DNA of 29,299 nt, taken from NCBI GenBank assembly GCA_002455425.1, contig DKKT01000012.1:1-29299 (forward strand), given 5' to 3'. Made by a program: the position numbers and the translations under genes. Below are positions 16,501-24,983 of this stretch, piece after piece; positions within the stretch are counted from its first letter, which is position 1, and every line of letters starts with the position of its first letter. The notes under the pieces are model-generated. The model was not told the DNA's origin, did no database searches, and was given only the letters and a program-made list of their open reading frames with translations. Source of the stretch: Chthonomonas sp. UBA6659. GTDB taxonomy: Bacteria; Armatimonadota; Fimbriimonadia; Fimbriimonadales; Fimbriimonadaceae.

Positions 16501-17551
16501 CGGGGAGAGCCTCCGCGAACTTCCGCTCCGCCATCAACCGATCCCGCTCGGCAGCAAGCCTTTCCCACTCCTCAGGCTCGGCCTTGCCCCCGAGCCGCTC
16601 GATTGCGAGTTTCAGCTCTTCAACTCGCCCCCCCGCCTTCCACGCCCGCTCAAACTCGGCGAGGGCGAGACCCGGGAAGCCCGCCACCTCCAACCACTCG
16701 CCGTGCTTGCCGTGCCAGTCCTGCTTCACGCCGGAACTCGGGTTGGGCCTGGCCACGAACTCGGGGAACATCACCGCCAGGGCGTCCTGCAGCCGCGACA
16801 CCAGTCCCGCCGAGGCCCACACGTCCCCGAGCGCCAGCCCTAGGGCCACGGGATCGTCGGCCAGGACCCCACGAAGGTCCTTCTCCGCGGCTTCCAGGGC
16901 CGAGCGCTCTGCCGGGCTCATGAGCCGGACCCACGTGCTGCCGACCGACGGACTCCCCGCCCCGGACTGGGTCACGCGGACCTGGACCCACACTCCCGGC
17001 TTCACCTTGTCGCCTGGCAATCCCAGCGAGGGGTCCTTGCCCGCGCGCTTCGACCACAGCTTCTTTCCGGCCCCATCGAGCAGCTCGACGACGGTCTTCG
17101 TCACGCCGGCCGCGGGGTTCCAGGTCACCGTGATCGGACCCGAGACGATCGCCCCAACCGGCTTCACCGAGCTGTCGTCGCCGCGGATGCGGCCCGCCAT
17201 CGTCGGGGGCTTGGCTCCGGGGGTCTGGCGGATCGGCTTCTCGCGGTGGAGCAAGACCAGGGCGGCTCCCTCGAGGACCTTGAGCGAACGCTCCTCGACC
17301 TGCCAGGCTCCCTTCTCGGGGAGGCGGAACGTCTCGCGGCTGAGGTCCATCCGCAGCGTGGCCTTGGGCTTCTCGACGACGGTGATTTTGTCGCCGACCC
17401 GCAAGCGGACATATCGGCCCGCCCATTGCGGGTCTCGGCCGGTCCGTTCGAGGCGGACCTTCCCCTCGGCGACGGAAAGCGTCCCGACCAACTTCGGCAG
17501 TGAGGCCGGCTGGGACAACAGCACGACAAGCAACAAACCTTGCGAGAGCAT
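13589..17551 (-). CDS. exported TPR-CHAT caspase-like protease
   Basis: The start at 17551 has an AGGAG ribosome site 6 bases upstream and begins with a hydrophobic signal-like segment (MLSQGLLLVVLLSQPASLP, with no basic residue). The 1320-residue product then has a FecR-like region (about 20-105), a linker beta domain (about 125-215), an array of about 42-residue TPR repeats (about 357-774; consensus like LxNLGxIAxxxGDLEEA...IxEKxAPxS), a helical spacer and a C-terminal CHAT domain (about 1050-1320). The catalytic dyad is visible: His1148 in HIATHGFF and Cys1228 in VLSACDTG. CHAT domains are caspase/separase-like proteases; TPRs usually recognise the trigger or substrate. The substrate is unknown. 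The TPR block is much less GC-rich than the flanks. A cyclase gene follows in the same operon. Confidence 0.93.
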   Translation of the reverse strand: MLSQGLLLVVLLSQPASLPKLVGTLSVAEGKVRLERTGRDPQWAGRYVRLRVGDKITVVEKPKATLRMDLSRETFRLPEKGAWQVEERSLKVLEGAALVLLHREKPIRQTPGAKPPTMAGRIRGDDSSVKPVGAIVSGPITVTWNPAAGVTKTVVELLDGAGKKLWSKRAGKDPSLGLPGDKVKPGVWVQVRVTQSGAGSPSVGSTWVRLMSPAERSALEAAEKDLRGVLADDPVALGLALGDVWASAGLVSRLQDALAVMFPEFVARPNPSSGVKQDWHGKHGEWLEVAGFPGLALAEFERAWKAGGRVEELKLAIERLGGKAEPEEWERLAAERDRLMAERKFAEALPVARKVVEILREFTLELPLASALRSLGRISYSEGYPHNAESAFRESVSIYERLLPDSADLATSVTDLGFVAHAMGNFDDAERFILAAVSIQEGLFPGTWIIAYNYFLLADISWRRGDLQTARRRYLVAYTIYQRTSQNSEDLALTAHNLGVLAWQDGDLEEALRRWTVALEIRRQIAPDSLRLAESLSNMSALVTKMGDLEKGGSLCLAALSIFNKHAPGSMSCGRATNNLGLIALESGQLEIADRHFRSALAIFEKLAPDSFEMAGLMGNLGRIAHELGNLEEARTWCDRSASILGKIAPGTSDFALSQHLLGIIARDRQDYSESERLFRSAADLRHRICPGTLDEAQSLTALGVVASDKGDLNEGRRSQEAALAIQEKVAPNSLDVLFSLVNLGIFAAERGDHTVVSALSGRSLELVTTLLTSQGLSRAGELGSIGAETNKSLLRLGWLDHPESSYPWLPTLRAAGLTLQTRAKISEKAAETDEEVRKARSAVQIATKQETDWVTSPRPKEMDEKTWNDQLIDLRSKRQSAELALATLLKAKDPRLGADLKIKLEDVQKNLAKDAALVEFLRVSTWDKKGKDAGPDAYAAFIVRNQGEVKFVRLGGAETIDDLVEQWHLQIALANDPNAPEATQRETEKELKVLGRKLHDKLIKPLGKLPPSVMLAPDSVLHSLPFVALVDGKGKYLIETMALSVVGSGRDLVEKPIPGEPGEIAVLAGPDFGATATALQAASASLPKSPITRAPNARGEWDPLPSASAEGARVATLLGAKPIEGAAATEERLLSLVRPRVLHIATHGFFYPPNIDPRDREDRMMSDMTGRGIRAADNPMIRSGLVMAGANQEEALRQAGLADGWATALEISLMDLRGTELVVLSACDTGRGDSIGSEGVFGLQRAFRFAGAQSLLVSLFKVPDASTQSLMTRFYGAWKPGAPAGTKLEALRDTQLAMLADPQTRHPRHWSAFVLMGER

Positions 17552-17563
17552 GGCAATCTCCTG

Positions 17564-17901
17564 CTTGCATTCTAGCAATGAAGGACAACCGAACGGCGAA
17601 AAATCACCGCCGGCCTGCGATTCGCTCAGTCCCATGGGAATTGAATCCCTTCCGAGCCGCCTTGAGCACGCTTTCGGGATCATTGACGTTCTCGCGCGTG
17701 GTTGAGAACGCGATCGAGCCACTGGGCGGACGCGACTCATCGCGATCGTCTCGCGGGATCATCGGCCTGCAGTCCTTCCCCGACGGCAAGGACCGCCCGA
17801 CGGGATCGGCTACGGGTATCTTCCGATCGCGACCCGGCAAAGTTGACCGCATGGCGCTCCCTCGCGACGCGCGATCGCGGATCAAGGGACGGCGATGCCG
17901 G
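17564..17901. other. divergent intergenic region, promoters likely
   Basis: About 340 bases separate the minus-strand CHAT gene from the plus-strand glycoside hydrolase gene. A frame in phase with the hydrolase runs through it without stops, but its translation has low-complexity Arg/Ser/Gly character and no domain. TAGAAT on the minus strand (17569-17574) is a possible -10 for the CHAT gene, though it would leave a leader of only about 11 bases. No convincing promoter for the hydrolase was identified. Confidence 0.5.
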
Positions 17902-20382
17902 ATGCGCAGGGACCCAGGTGCACCGATGGCGAACCTCACTCTCATCTGCTTTGTCCTCTCGCTCGCGCCGATCATGACTTCTCCAACCTCCGATCCAAGT
18001 TCGACGCTGCTCCCCCATCCGAAGCGCGGGTTCGTGAGTACGACCCCGGGCGTCACGTGGGAGCAGGGGCTCCTTTGCGGGAACGGAACGATCGGCGCGA
18101 ACCTCCTCGGCCAGCCACTCGACGAGACCCTGATCTACACCCATCACCGCCTGTTTCTGCCGATGGGACCGCCCGTCGTGCCGCCGGACTCGTCGGCGCG
18201 ACTCTTCGAGGTCCGACGACTGATCGATCGGGGCCTGTACAAACAGGCGGCTCAGCTGGCCTTCGATCTCTCGGGGCAAGAAAGCTTCCTGTATCCCGAT
18301 CCGTTCGTGCCGGCCTTCGACATGCGCGTGCGGATGCCCGGACACGGCCCGGTTCGAGACTATGCCCGAAGCGTCGACTTCCAAACCGGGGAGGCCACCG
18401 TGCGGTGGGCTGACGAAGCAGGGACTTTCGAGCGGCGAGCGTTCGTTTCCAGAGCCGACGGTGTTGGCCTGATACAGATATCGGGTCCAGGAAAAGGGTC
18501 GATCGACTGCACCTTGGAGCTTGGTCCGCGGACCCCCGAGATCGGCCTCGGGGCCAAGACCGTAGAGGCATCGAACGAAGTGTTTCGCAGCCATGTCTCG
18601 AATCTCGTTGCCGACGCCGATCGGACCCATCTGACCTTTTCGAGCACCTTCACGCGCGCATATCCGGGCAGCATTCATCGCCTGGAGGGGGTCTGCCGTG
18701 TGGTGGCGACGGGCGGAAAGGTGACGGCGGAGGGCGGCGTCATGAAGATCGAGGACGCGGATCGAGTCCTCGTCTTTACGGCGATCGAGCCGATTTACGA
18801 TCCAGGTCTGCCAAAGATCGAAGCGATGAAGAAACAGCTCGATCGCCTCCCGACCGGCTATGCCGCACTGCTCAAGCGACATGCGGCGATACACGGGAAG
18901 CTCTTCAATCGTGTGCTCCTCGATCTCGGTGGCGGGTCCGCTCGTGATAAGACCTCCGAGGCATTGATTGCGGCATCGACCAACGAGGACTTGTCGCCGG
19001 CGTTGACCGAGAAGGTCTTCGACGCGGGCCGATACAACATCATTTGCTCGACCGGCGAGCTCCCGCCGACCCTTCAGGGCATCTGGGCCGGCACGTACGT
19101 GCCGGCGTGGGCGAGCGACTTCACGCATAACGGCAACGTGCCTTCGGCGATCGCAGGCATGCTTCCCGGAAACACACCCGAGCTGATGCTCGCCTACACG
19201 TCCTACATCGAGTCCCTTGTTCCTTATCTGCGTGTCAACGCCAAACACATCTTCGGAGCCCGCGGCATTATCTTGCCGTCACGTTCTACGACCAACGGCT
19301 ATAACAACGCACTGGCTCCGGACTTCGCCGGCGGCATGTGGGTGGCGGGCGCGGCCTGGGCCGCACGCTTCTTCTACGATTACTACCTTTTCACCGGTGA
19401 TCGCGCGTATCTGAAGGAACATGCCCTGCCCTTCATGGAGGAAGCGGCGCTGTTCTTCGAAGACTATCTCTACCTCGGACCGGACGGTAAGTACGTCTTC
19501 AACCCGACGACGTCTCCTGAGAATTTCCCCAAGAACACGGGCTCTCAAGCCACTTACAATGCGACGATGGATGTCGCGGTGGCGAAAGAACTGTTCGCGA
19601 ACCTCATCATGGCATCGCAGCACCTTGGGGTCAACAAGTCGAAAATCCCGGTGTGGAAGCGGATGCTCGAGCGAATGCCGCCGTACATGATCGGCAGCGA
19701 TGGCGTGGTCAAGGAGTGGCTCACGCCGCGCATCGCGGATAACCTCGACCACCGGCATTCGTCGCAGCTCTATCCGTTGTTCTATACGATGCCGGACGAG
19801 CTTGCCAAGAACCCCAAGCTGCAAGCGGCCTTTCGCAAGATCGTCCAGATCAAACTGGAAAACCACTACAAGAACGCCGGATTCATGTCGTTTGGACTCG
19901 TCCAACTTGGCCAAGCCGCCGCAACTCTCGGTGATGGAGCATTGGCTTACCAGGCCGTCGTGAGGCTGGTGAACAGCTACTGGCTAAGCAACCTGGCCTC
20001 GATGCATAACCCCCGATCCCTCTTGAACATGGATGTGAGCGGGGGCCTGCCCGCCGTCGTCATTCAGATGCTGGTGAACTCGGTGCCGGGTAGGCTCTCG
20101 CTGCTGCCGGCGTTGCCTCAGGAATGGCCGATAGGGGCCATCGAAGGAGTCCTGTGCCGGGGCCAAGTCGAGGTCAAGCGCATGACGTGGAAGCCGGGCC
20201 AGATCACCGTGGCTCTTTCCTCGAAGCACGCTCAAACGCTGGAGATCCAGTTGCCGTCACGCGTCGAGCGCGTCACGACGTCCTCCGGAGTGGCGCAGGC
20301 CGTTCGAGGTGGCAATGGCCGAGTGGTGAAGGTCGTTCTCCCGGCCGGGAAAGCCGTGTCGTTCACGTTCACGCTCGGATAA
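17902..20382 (+). CDS. GH95-like glycoside hydrolase (alpha-L-fucosidase family)
   Basis: ATG 17902 gives 826 residues with an Arg-Arg n-region and hydrophobic core (MANLTLICFVLSLAPIM); ATG 17926 is the alternative start. The fold matches GH95: an N-terminal beta domain (WEQGLLCGNGTIGANLLGQP, then ETLIYTHHRLFLP), then an (alpha/alpha)6 barrel with LPPTLQGIWAGTYVPAWASD, the NxN motif (Asn410, Asn412), TTSPENFP with the presumed acid Glu540, and HRHSSQLYPLF. A small C-terminal beta domain ends the protein. Known GH95 enzymes are inverting 1,2-alpha-L-fucosidases, with some alpha-L-galactosidases. I infer an exported exo-glycosidase but cannot fix the sugar. It converges on the DUF1501 gene with 16 bases between. 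Confidence 0.85.
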   Translation: MRRDPGAPMANLTLICFVLSLAPIMTSPTSDPSSTLLPHPKRGFVSTTPGVTWEQGLLCGNGTIGANLLGQPLDETLIYTHHRLFLPMGPPVVPPDSSARLFEVRRLIDRGLYKQAAQLAFDLSGQESFLYPDPFVPAFDMRVRMPGHGPVRDYARSVDFQTGEATVRWADEAGTFERRAFVSRADGVGLIQISGPGKGSIDCTLELGPRTPEIGLGAKTVEASNEVFRSHVSNLVADADRTHLTFSSTFTRAYPGSIHRLEGVCRVVATGGKVTAEGGVMKIEDADRVLVFTAIEPIYDPGLPKIEAMKKQLDRLPTGYAALLKRHAAIHGKLFNRVLLDLGGGSARDKTSEALIAASTNEDLSPALTEKVFDAGRYNIICSTGELPPTLQGIWAGTYVPAWASDFTHNGNVPSAIAGMLPGNTPELMLAYTSYIESLVPYLRVNAKHIFGARGIILPSRSTTNGYNNALAPDFAGGMWVAGAAWAARFFYDYYLFTGDRAYLKEHALPFMEEAALFFEDYLYLGPDGKYVFNPTTSPENFPKNTGSQATYNATMDVAVAKELFANLIMASQHLGVNKSKIPVWKRMLERMPPYMIGSDGVVKEWLTPRIADNLDHRHSSQLYPLFYTMPDELAKNPKLQAAFRKIVQIKLENHYKNAGFMSFGLVQLGQAAATLGDGALAYQAVVRLVNSYWLSNLASMHNPRSLLNMDVSGGLPAVVIQMLVNSVPGRLSLLPALPQEWPIGAIEGVLCRGQVEVKRMTWKPGQITVALSSKHAQTLEIQLPSRVERVTTSSGVAQAVRGGNGRVVKVVLPAGKAVSFTFTLG

Positions 20383-20398
20383 CTCCGGAGACAGGACT

Positions 20399-21925
20399 TC
20401 AGCGGAGAAGCTCTTTCACGACGTGCCCGTGGACGTCGGTGAGGCGGAAGTCACGACCCTGAAAGTGGTACGTGAGTTGGGTATGGTCGATGCCCAACTG
20501 GTGCAGCATGGTCGCGTGGAGATCGTGAACATGCACCGCCCCTGGCGTGAACTCGGATGCGCTCGGGTCGATGATCGCTCCGTCCTTATCCACGATGTTG
20601 TAGCCGAAGTCGTCCGTTTGGCCATAGACGAGACCGGGTTTGACCCCGCCGCCCGCCATCCAGATCGTGAACGCCCGTGGGTGGTGGTCGCGGCCGTAGT
20701 TCGTCTGAGTAAGGGGCCCCTGGCAGTACACGGTTCGGCCGAATTCACCCGCCCACACGACGAGGGTGTCCTCCAGGAGTCCGCGCCGTTTCAGGTCGGT
20801 GATGAGGGCGGCGCACCCTTGATCGACGTCCTTGGCCTGCGTGGGGATGTCGGTCGTCAGATCGCTGTGTAGGTCCCAACCCCGGTGGAAGATCTGGATG
20901 AACCTCACGCCACGCTCGACCATGCGGCGGGCTAGAAGGCAGTTCGCGGCGAAGGTCCCCGGTTCGCGGGCGTCCTTGCCGTAGAGCTCCATCGTCTCCA
21001 CCGACTCCTTGCTCAGGTCCATGAGTTCGGGCACACTTGCCTGGAGGCGGTACGCCAACTCGTACTGCTTGATCCTTGCCGCGATTTCGGGATCTCCGAA
21101 TTCGCCCAGGGCTTGTTGATTGAGAGCCTCGAGACTGTCCAGCATCGTGCGCCGGGTTTCGCGGCTCATGCCATCCGGGTCCTTGAGGAACAGCACCGGA
21201 TCGCCCTGCGAGCGAAGGGCGACCCCCTGGTGCTCGCTGGGCAGAAAGCCCGTTCCCCATAGGCGCGGGTAGACGGCCTGGTTCGGCTTGTTGCTCGTGA
21301 CCTTGCTGTGGAGCACGACATAGGTCGGCAGGTTCTCGTTCATGCTGCCGAGGCCGTAGCTCAGCCACGCTCCCATACTGGGTCGACCAGGGAGTTGGCT
21401 GCCGGTTTGGATGAAGGTCGTGGCAGGATCGTGGTTGATCGCCTCGGTCCACATCGACTTCACGACGCAGAGTTCTTTGACCACGCCGGCCGTATGCGGG
21501 AGCAGCTCGCTGACCCAAACCCCGTCGCCGCCGTTGTCGTGTTTGTCGAACCGGTACACGGACGGAGCGATCGGGAATCGGGTCTGGCCGCTGGTCATCG
21601 TGGTGATCCGCTGACCGCGTCGGATCTCGTCAGGCAGTTCTGCGTTGAACAGCTCCTTGAGTTTCGGCTTGTAGTCCCACAGGTCCAATTGGCTTGGGCC
21701 CCCGCTCATGAACAGGTAGATCACCCGCTTGGCCTTGGGTGCGAAGTTGGGTAGACCGGGAATGCCTTGCCGCTGACCTTCGAGCGCTTGGGCCAGCGTG
21801 GCGATGCCGCCCAAGCCCCCGGCCGAGAGAAGGCGCCCCAGCGCGGCGGTTCCGAGCCCCAGGGAGGCCCGCCCGAAGAGCTGTCGCCGGGTCATCAGGA
21901 GTTCCGCTTCGCGAATGGGGTCCAT
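20399..21925 (-). CDS. DUF1501 protein with Tat signal
   Basis: This 508-residue protein opens with a twin-arginine signal (MTRRQLFGRASLGLGTAALG, within residues 11-40) and continues with DUF1501 signatures: AKRVIYLFMSGGPSQLDLWDYKP, the metal-site-like GEFGRTVY, and YGRDHHPRAFTIWMAGGGVKPG. The family belongs to the alkaline-phosphatase-like superfamily (sulfatase relatives), and the His/Asp positions fit a metal-dependent periplasmic hydrolase, but no activity is proven. It starts 4 bases after the stop of the DUF1549/DUF1553 gene, the standard arrangement in planctomycetes and related phyla. The two are surely co-expressed. Confidence 0.95.
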   Translation of the reverse strand: MDPIREAELLMTRRQLFGRASLGLGTAALGRLLSAGGLGGIATLAQALEGQRQGIPGLPNFAPKAKRVIYLFMSGGPSQLDLWDYKPKLKELFNAELPDEIRRGQRITTMTSGQTRFPIAPSVYRFDKHDNGGDGVWVSELLPHTAGVVKELCVVKSMWTEAINHDPATTFIQTGSQLPGRPSMGAWLSYGLGSMNENLPTYVVLHSKVTSNKPNQAVYPRLWGTGFLPSEHQGVALRSQGDPVLFLKDPDGMSRETRRTMLDSLEALNQQALGEFGDPEIAARIKQYELAYRLQASVPELMDLSKESVETMELYGKDAREPGTFAANCLLARRMVERGVRFIQIFHRGWDLHSDLTTDIPTQAKDVDQGCAALITDLKRRGLLEDTLVVWAGEFGRTVYCQGPLTQTNYGRDHHPRAFTIWMAGGGVKPGLVYGQTDDFGYNIVDKDGAIIDPSASEFTPGAVHVHDLHATMLHQLGIDHTQLTYHFQGRDFRLTDVHGHVVKELLR

Positions 21926-21929
21926 AGAC

Positions 21930-24836
21930 TTAGTGCATCGTCAGGAATTCGTCCGTATTCATGAGGGTCGAGCAGACGATCATCCAAGCGGCGTGCTCCG
22001 TGGTGGAGAGGTTCTTGGCTTGGGGAGCGTCTCCGATGTCGAGCATGCGCTTCGCATCGGCCGGATCGGCGCGATAAGTCTCGCGATACCGGGCAAGCGC
22101 TTTCAGAAGGACCGTCACCTCGTTCGGCCGCGGTAGCCGGCCGAGGGTGAGATCGAAGGCACGACGCAACCGGTCGCGATCGGTTCCGGACGCGGTGAGG
22201 AGCCGCTGGGCCATGACGCGCGCCGCCTCCAGGTAGGCCGTCTCATTTTGGGTCGTCAGGGCCTGCAGCGGAGTATTCGTGGTCGACCGACGGACGACAC
22301 AGGTGTCGCGCAAGGGCGCGTCGAGGTTCAGCATCGCGGGCGGCGGGGCCGTACGCTTCCAAAAGAGGTACAGACTCCGGCGGTAGATCACATCGCCTCG
22401 GTCGCGAACGTAGAAGTGAGTCGCGCTCGCCGGGTCGGAAGCGTTTTCCCAGATCCCGTCGGGCTGATACGGTTTGAAGCCTCGCCCTCCCAGCTTCTCG
22501 ACGAGCAAGCCGCTCGCGAAGAGCGCCTTATCTCGAATGACTTCGGCGTCGAGTCGGTACCTCGGGCCGCGCGAGTTCAGCCGGTTCTCCGGGTCCTGCG
22601 CGAGCTTGGATGGGGTGATCCGTGAACTCTGCCGGAACGTCGCGGAGGTGACGATCAAGCGGTTCAGCTTCTTGACACTCCAGTCATGCCTCCGAAAGGC
22701 GAACGCGAGGTAGTCCAGCAAGGGCTGATTGAGAGGCCACTCGCCTTGAGTGCCGAAGTCCTCCGCCGTCTTGACGACGCCGACTCCAAAATGCTGCTGC
22801 CACACGCGGTTGGCGAACACACGTGCCGTCAGAGGGTTCGATGGGGAGGTCAACCACTCGGCGAGCCCCAGCCGATCGAGCCGCGCGTTGGCCCGGAGAC
22901 TTCCGATCGCCGACGGAGTGCCTCGTTCGACCCGGTCGCCCCGTTGGTCGTACTGTCCTCGCTGGAGGATGAAGGTCTCCCTCGGTGTGGGGAGTTCCTG
23001 AGCGATCAGGCTCATCGGGATCGACGCCAGCAGTTCGGAACGGTTCGCGAGCGTTTTTCGGTACCGGGTGGCGCCGGTCGTCGCCGGCCCTAGTTCGAGG
23101 AACACGGCCCGAAGCTCGGCGAGCGCGGCCGGCTCGGGCGTCTTGCGATAGGCTGCGACGGCATCCTCGATCCGCTTGTCGTTGCGATCGAAAAGCCTCA
23201 GATTCAGACCGTCCGGGCCGGCGCCGTTGACGATCTTGAGGACCAGTTCATTATCCCCCGCGCGGAAGTCTCCGGTCACACGGTCGATGCCTTGTCCAAC
23301 GCCGCGCGTGACCTTGTTGGAATGGATGAGCTTGCCGTTCAGCCAAACCTTGACACCGTCGTCGCTGGACACCCCGAACGTGATCGGTCTCGCGGTCTGC
23401 AGGCGGACCGTCCCCCTGACATACACCGAGGCGCCGTCCTTGCCGACCACGCTCGGGATGTCCCGACCGACCTCCAACGCGAGCGGTTTCCAGGACACGT
23501 CGCCGCCCTGTCCCGGCTCGGCGGCTTCGGCGCGGTCGAACGCCTCTTCGAAGGAACTCCTCACGTAAACCGGGCTGACCTGCCAATCCCGGCCTTCGGG
23601 AACAACCGGCTTATGTGCTTCGAAGAAACGGATCGCATCCGGCGCGGGAACGGCGTCCCGAAGCGCTTGCAGCGAGCGGTCCATCTCCGCGAGCTCGGCC
23701 TCCTGATCGGGCGTCGCCGCTCGGACGACCGGTTCGGGGAGGGTCAGGTTGTCGTCGAGGGGCTTATCCTTCGTGCTGTTGAAGAAGGCGTAGAGTCCGT
23801 AATAGTCCGACTGCTTGATCGGATCGTACTTGTGGTCGTGGCACTTGGCGCATGCGACGGTGAGCCCCAGCATCACGGTGCTCGTCGTGTCGACGCGATC
23901 AAAGGTGTTGCGCGCGAGAAACTCTTCCTCGATCGCCCCCCCCTCAGCCGAGGTGAGGTTCGATCGGACGTAGCCGGTCGCAATCAGTTGTTCCGTCGTC
24001 GGTTGCGGCACGAGGTCGCCGGCGAGCTGCCACGTCACGAAGTCGGAGTACGGCAGGTCCTGGTTGAACGCACGCACCACCCAATCACGGTAGGGGAAAA
24101 TGCCCCGCTCATTGTCGAGTTGAAGTCCGTGCGTGTCACCGTACCGGACCGCATCCATCCAGAATCGGGCCTGGTGTTCGCCGTAGGCGGGTTTGGCGAG
24201 GAGACGATCGACGTACCGCTCGTAGGCCCCTGGGAGCTTGTCGAGCCGGAAGGCCTGGAGTTCGGTCGGAGTGGGCGGGAGGCCGGTGAGGCTTAGCGCA
24301 GCCCGTAAAGCGAGGGTGTCGCGGTCGGCTTCGGGTTCGGGCTTCCATCCACGCTCCTCCAGTTTCGCTAGCACGAACCGGTCGAGGGCGTTCTTCGGCC
24401 ACTTCGCATCCCGGACTTGGGGCAACGCAGGCAGTTGCGGGGGAATGAACGACCAGTGCTTCTCGTAGCGGGCTCCCTGCTTGATCCATCTTCTGAGCGT
24501 CTCGATCTGTTCCGACGAGAGCGGCTTGATGCCCGAGTTCGCGGGCGGCATCCGATCGGCGGGATCGTGAGCCGCGATGCGCTCGATCAGTCTGGATTGT
24601 TCGGGAAAGCCCGGTTGGATGACTTTCGATGCGCCGGCGAACGAATCGAGGCGAAGCCCTGCAGCGACCTGGGCGACGTCCGGGCCGTGGCATTTGAAGC
24701 ACCGTTGGCCCAAGATCGGCATCACGTCCCGACCGAAGACGACCTGTTCCTCCGCATGCCGAGCTGTGGGCTGGAAAGCCGCTCCCGAGGCCAGCAGACC
24801 GAGGGAGATCAAGAGGAGCGGGAGTTCGGACTTCAT
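21930..24836 (-). CDS. DUF1549/DUF1553 'planctomycete cytochrome' protein
   Basis: ATG 24836 gives 968 residues with a signal peptide (MKSELPLLLISLGLLASGAAF). In order: a cytochrome c-like domain with CFKCH (near residue 45) and the downstream RMPPAN that supplies the distal Met; DUF1549 (about 140-380) with a second heme-type motif CAKCHDHKYDP; an inserted beta-sandwich (about 475-560; ITFGVSSDDGVKVWLNGKLIHS) like PA14 or carbohydrate-binding modules; and DUF1553 (about 665-960; NPLTARVFANRVWQQHFG). Such proteins are abundant in planctomycetes and often sit with sulfatases and glycosidases. A role in periplasmic electron transfer linked to polysaccharide breakdown is inferred, not shown. No ribosome site is visible, but a promoter lies just upstream. 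Confidence 0.94.
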   Translation of the reverse strand: MKSELPLLLISLGLLASGAAFQPTARHAEEQVVFGRDVMPILGQRCFKCHGPDVAQVAAGLRLDSFAGASKVIQPGFPEQSRLIERIAAHDPADRMPPANSGIKPLSSEQIETLRRWIKQGARYEKHWSFIPPQLPALPQVRDAKWPKNALDRFVLAKLEERGWKPEPEADRDTLALRAALSLTGLPPTPTELQAFRLDKLPGAYERYVDRLLAKPAYGEHQARFWMDAVRYGDTHGLQLDNERGIFPYRDWVVRAFNQDLPYSDFVTWQLAGDLVPQPTTEQLIATGYVRSNLTSAEGGAIEEEFLARNTFDRVDTTSTVMLGLTVACAKCHDHKYDPIKQSDYYGLYAFFNSTKDKPLDDNLTLPEPVVRAATPDQEAELAEMDRSLQALRDAVPAPDAIRFFEAHKPVVPEGRDWQVSPVYVRSSFEEAFDRAEAAEPGQGGDVSWKPLALEVGRDIPSVVGKDGASVYVRGTVRLQTARPITFGVSSDDGVKVWLNGKLIHSNKVTRGVGQGIDRVTGDFRAGDNELVLKIVNGAGPDGLNLRLFDRNDKRIEDAVAAYRKTPEPAALAELRAVFLELGPATTGATRYRKTLANRSELLASIPMSLIAQELPTPRETFILQRGQYDQRGDRVERGTPSAIGSLRANARLDRLGLAEWLTSPSNPLTARVFANRVWQQHFGVGVVKTAEDFGTQGEWPLNQPLLDYLAFAFRRHDWSVKKLNRLIVTSATFRQSSRITPSKLAQDPENRLNSRGPRYRLDAEVIRDKALFASGLLVEKLGGRGFKPYQPDGIWENASDPASATHFYVRDRGDVIYRRSLYLFWKRTAPPPAMLNLDAPLRDTCVVRRSTTNTPLQALTTQNETAYLEAARVMAQRLLTASGTDRDRLRRAFDLTLGRLPRPNEVTVLLKALARYRETYRADPADAKRMLDIGDAPQAKNLSTTEHAAWMIVCSTLMNTDEFLTMH

Positions 24837-24861
24837 CGGACTGGGGAGACCTTGTCCGTTC

Positions 24862-24890
24862 AGTATACACACGCTCCAAGCCGAACCCAA
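24862..24890 (-). promoter_or_regulatory. promoter for the DUF1549/DUF1553-DUF1501 operon
   Basis: On the minus strand TTGGGT (24890-24885) and TATACT (24867-24862) are 17 bases apart. Transcription would start near 24855, leaving a leader of about 19 bases before the ATG at 24836. Confidence 0.6.
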
Positions 24891-24983
24891 AGTCGCGCCG
24901 TGCGCGGGCAAGCCGAGGCCCGCCGATTCGCGTGCCCGGCGCAGGCGCCAGGAGGCGCGCTGCCCATTCGGTCCTCACCCGTT

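Noticed and set aside
17737..19248. Minus-strand frame (503 codons) opposite the GH95-like gene
   Set aside because: No domain; the plus strand carries GH95 motifs throughout.
24905..24949. GC-rich inverted repeats (CGGGC/GCCCG at 24905-24922, GGCGC/GCGCC at 24938-24949) after nifJ
   Set aside because: Short stems without a T tract; possible transcript-end structure, but not strong enough to call a terminator.
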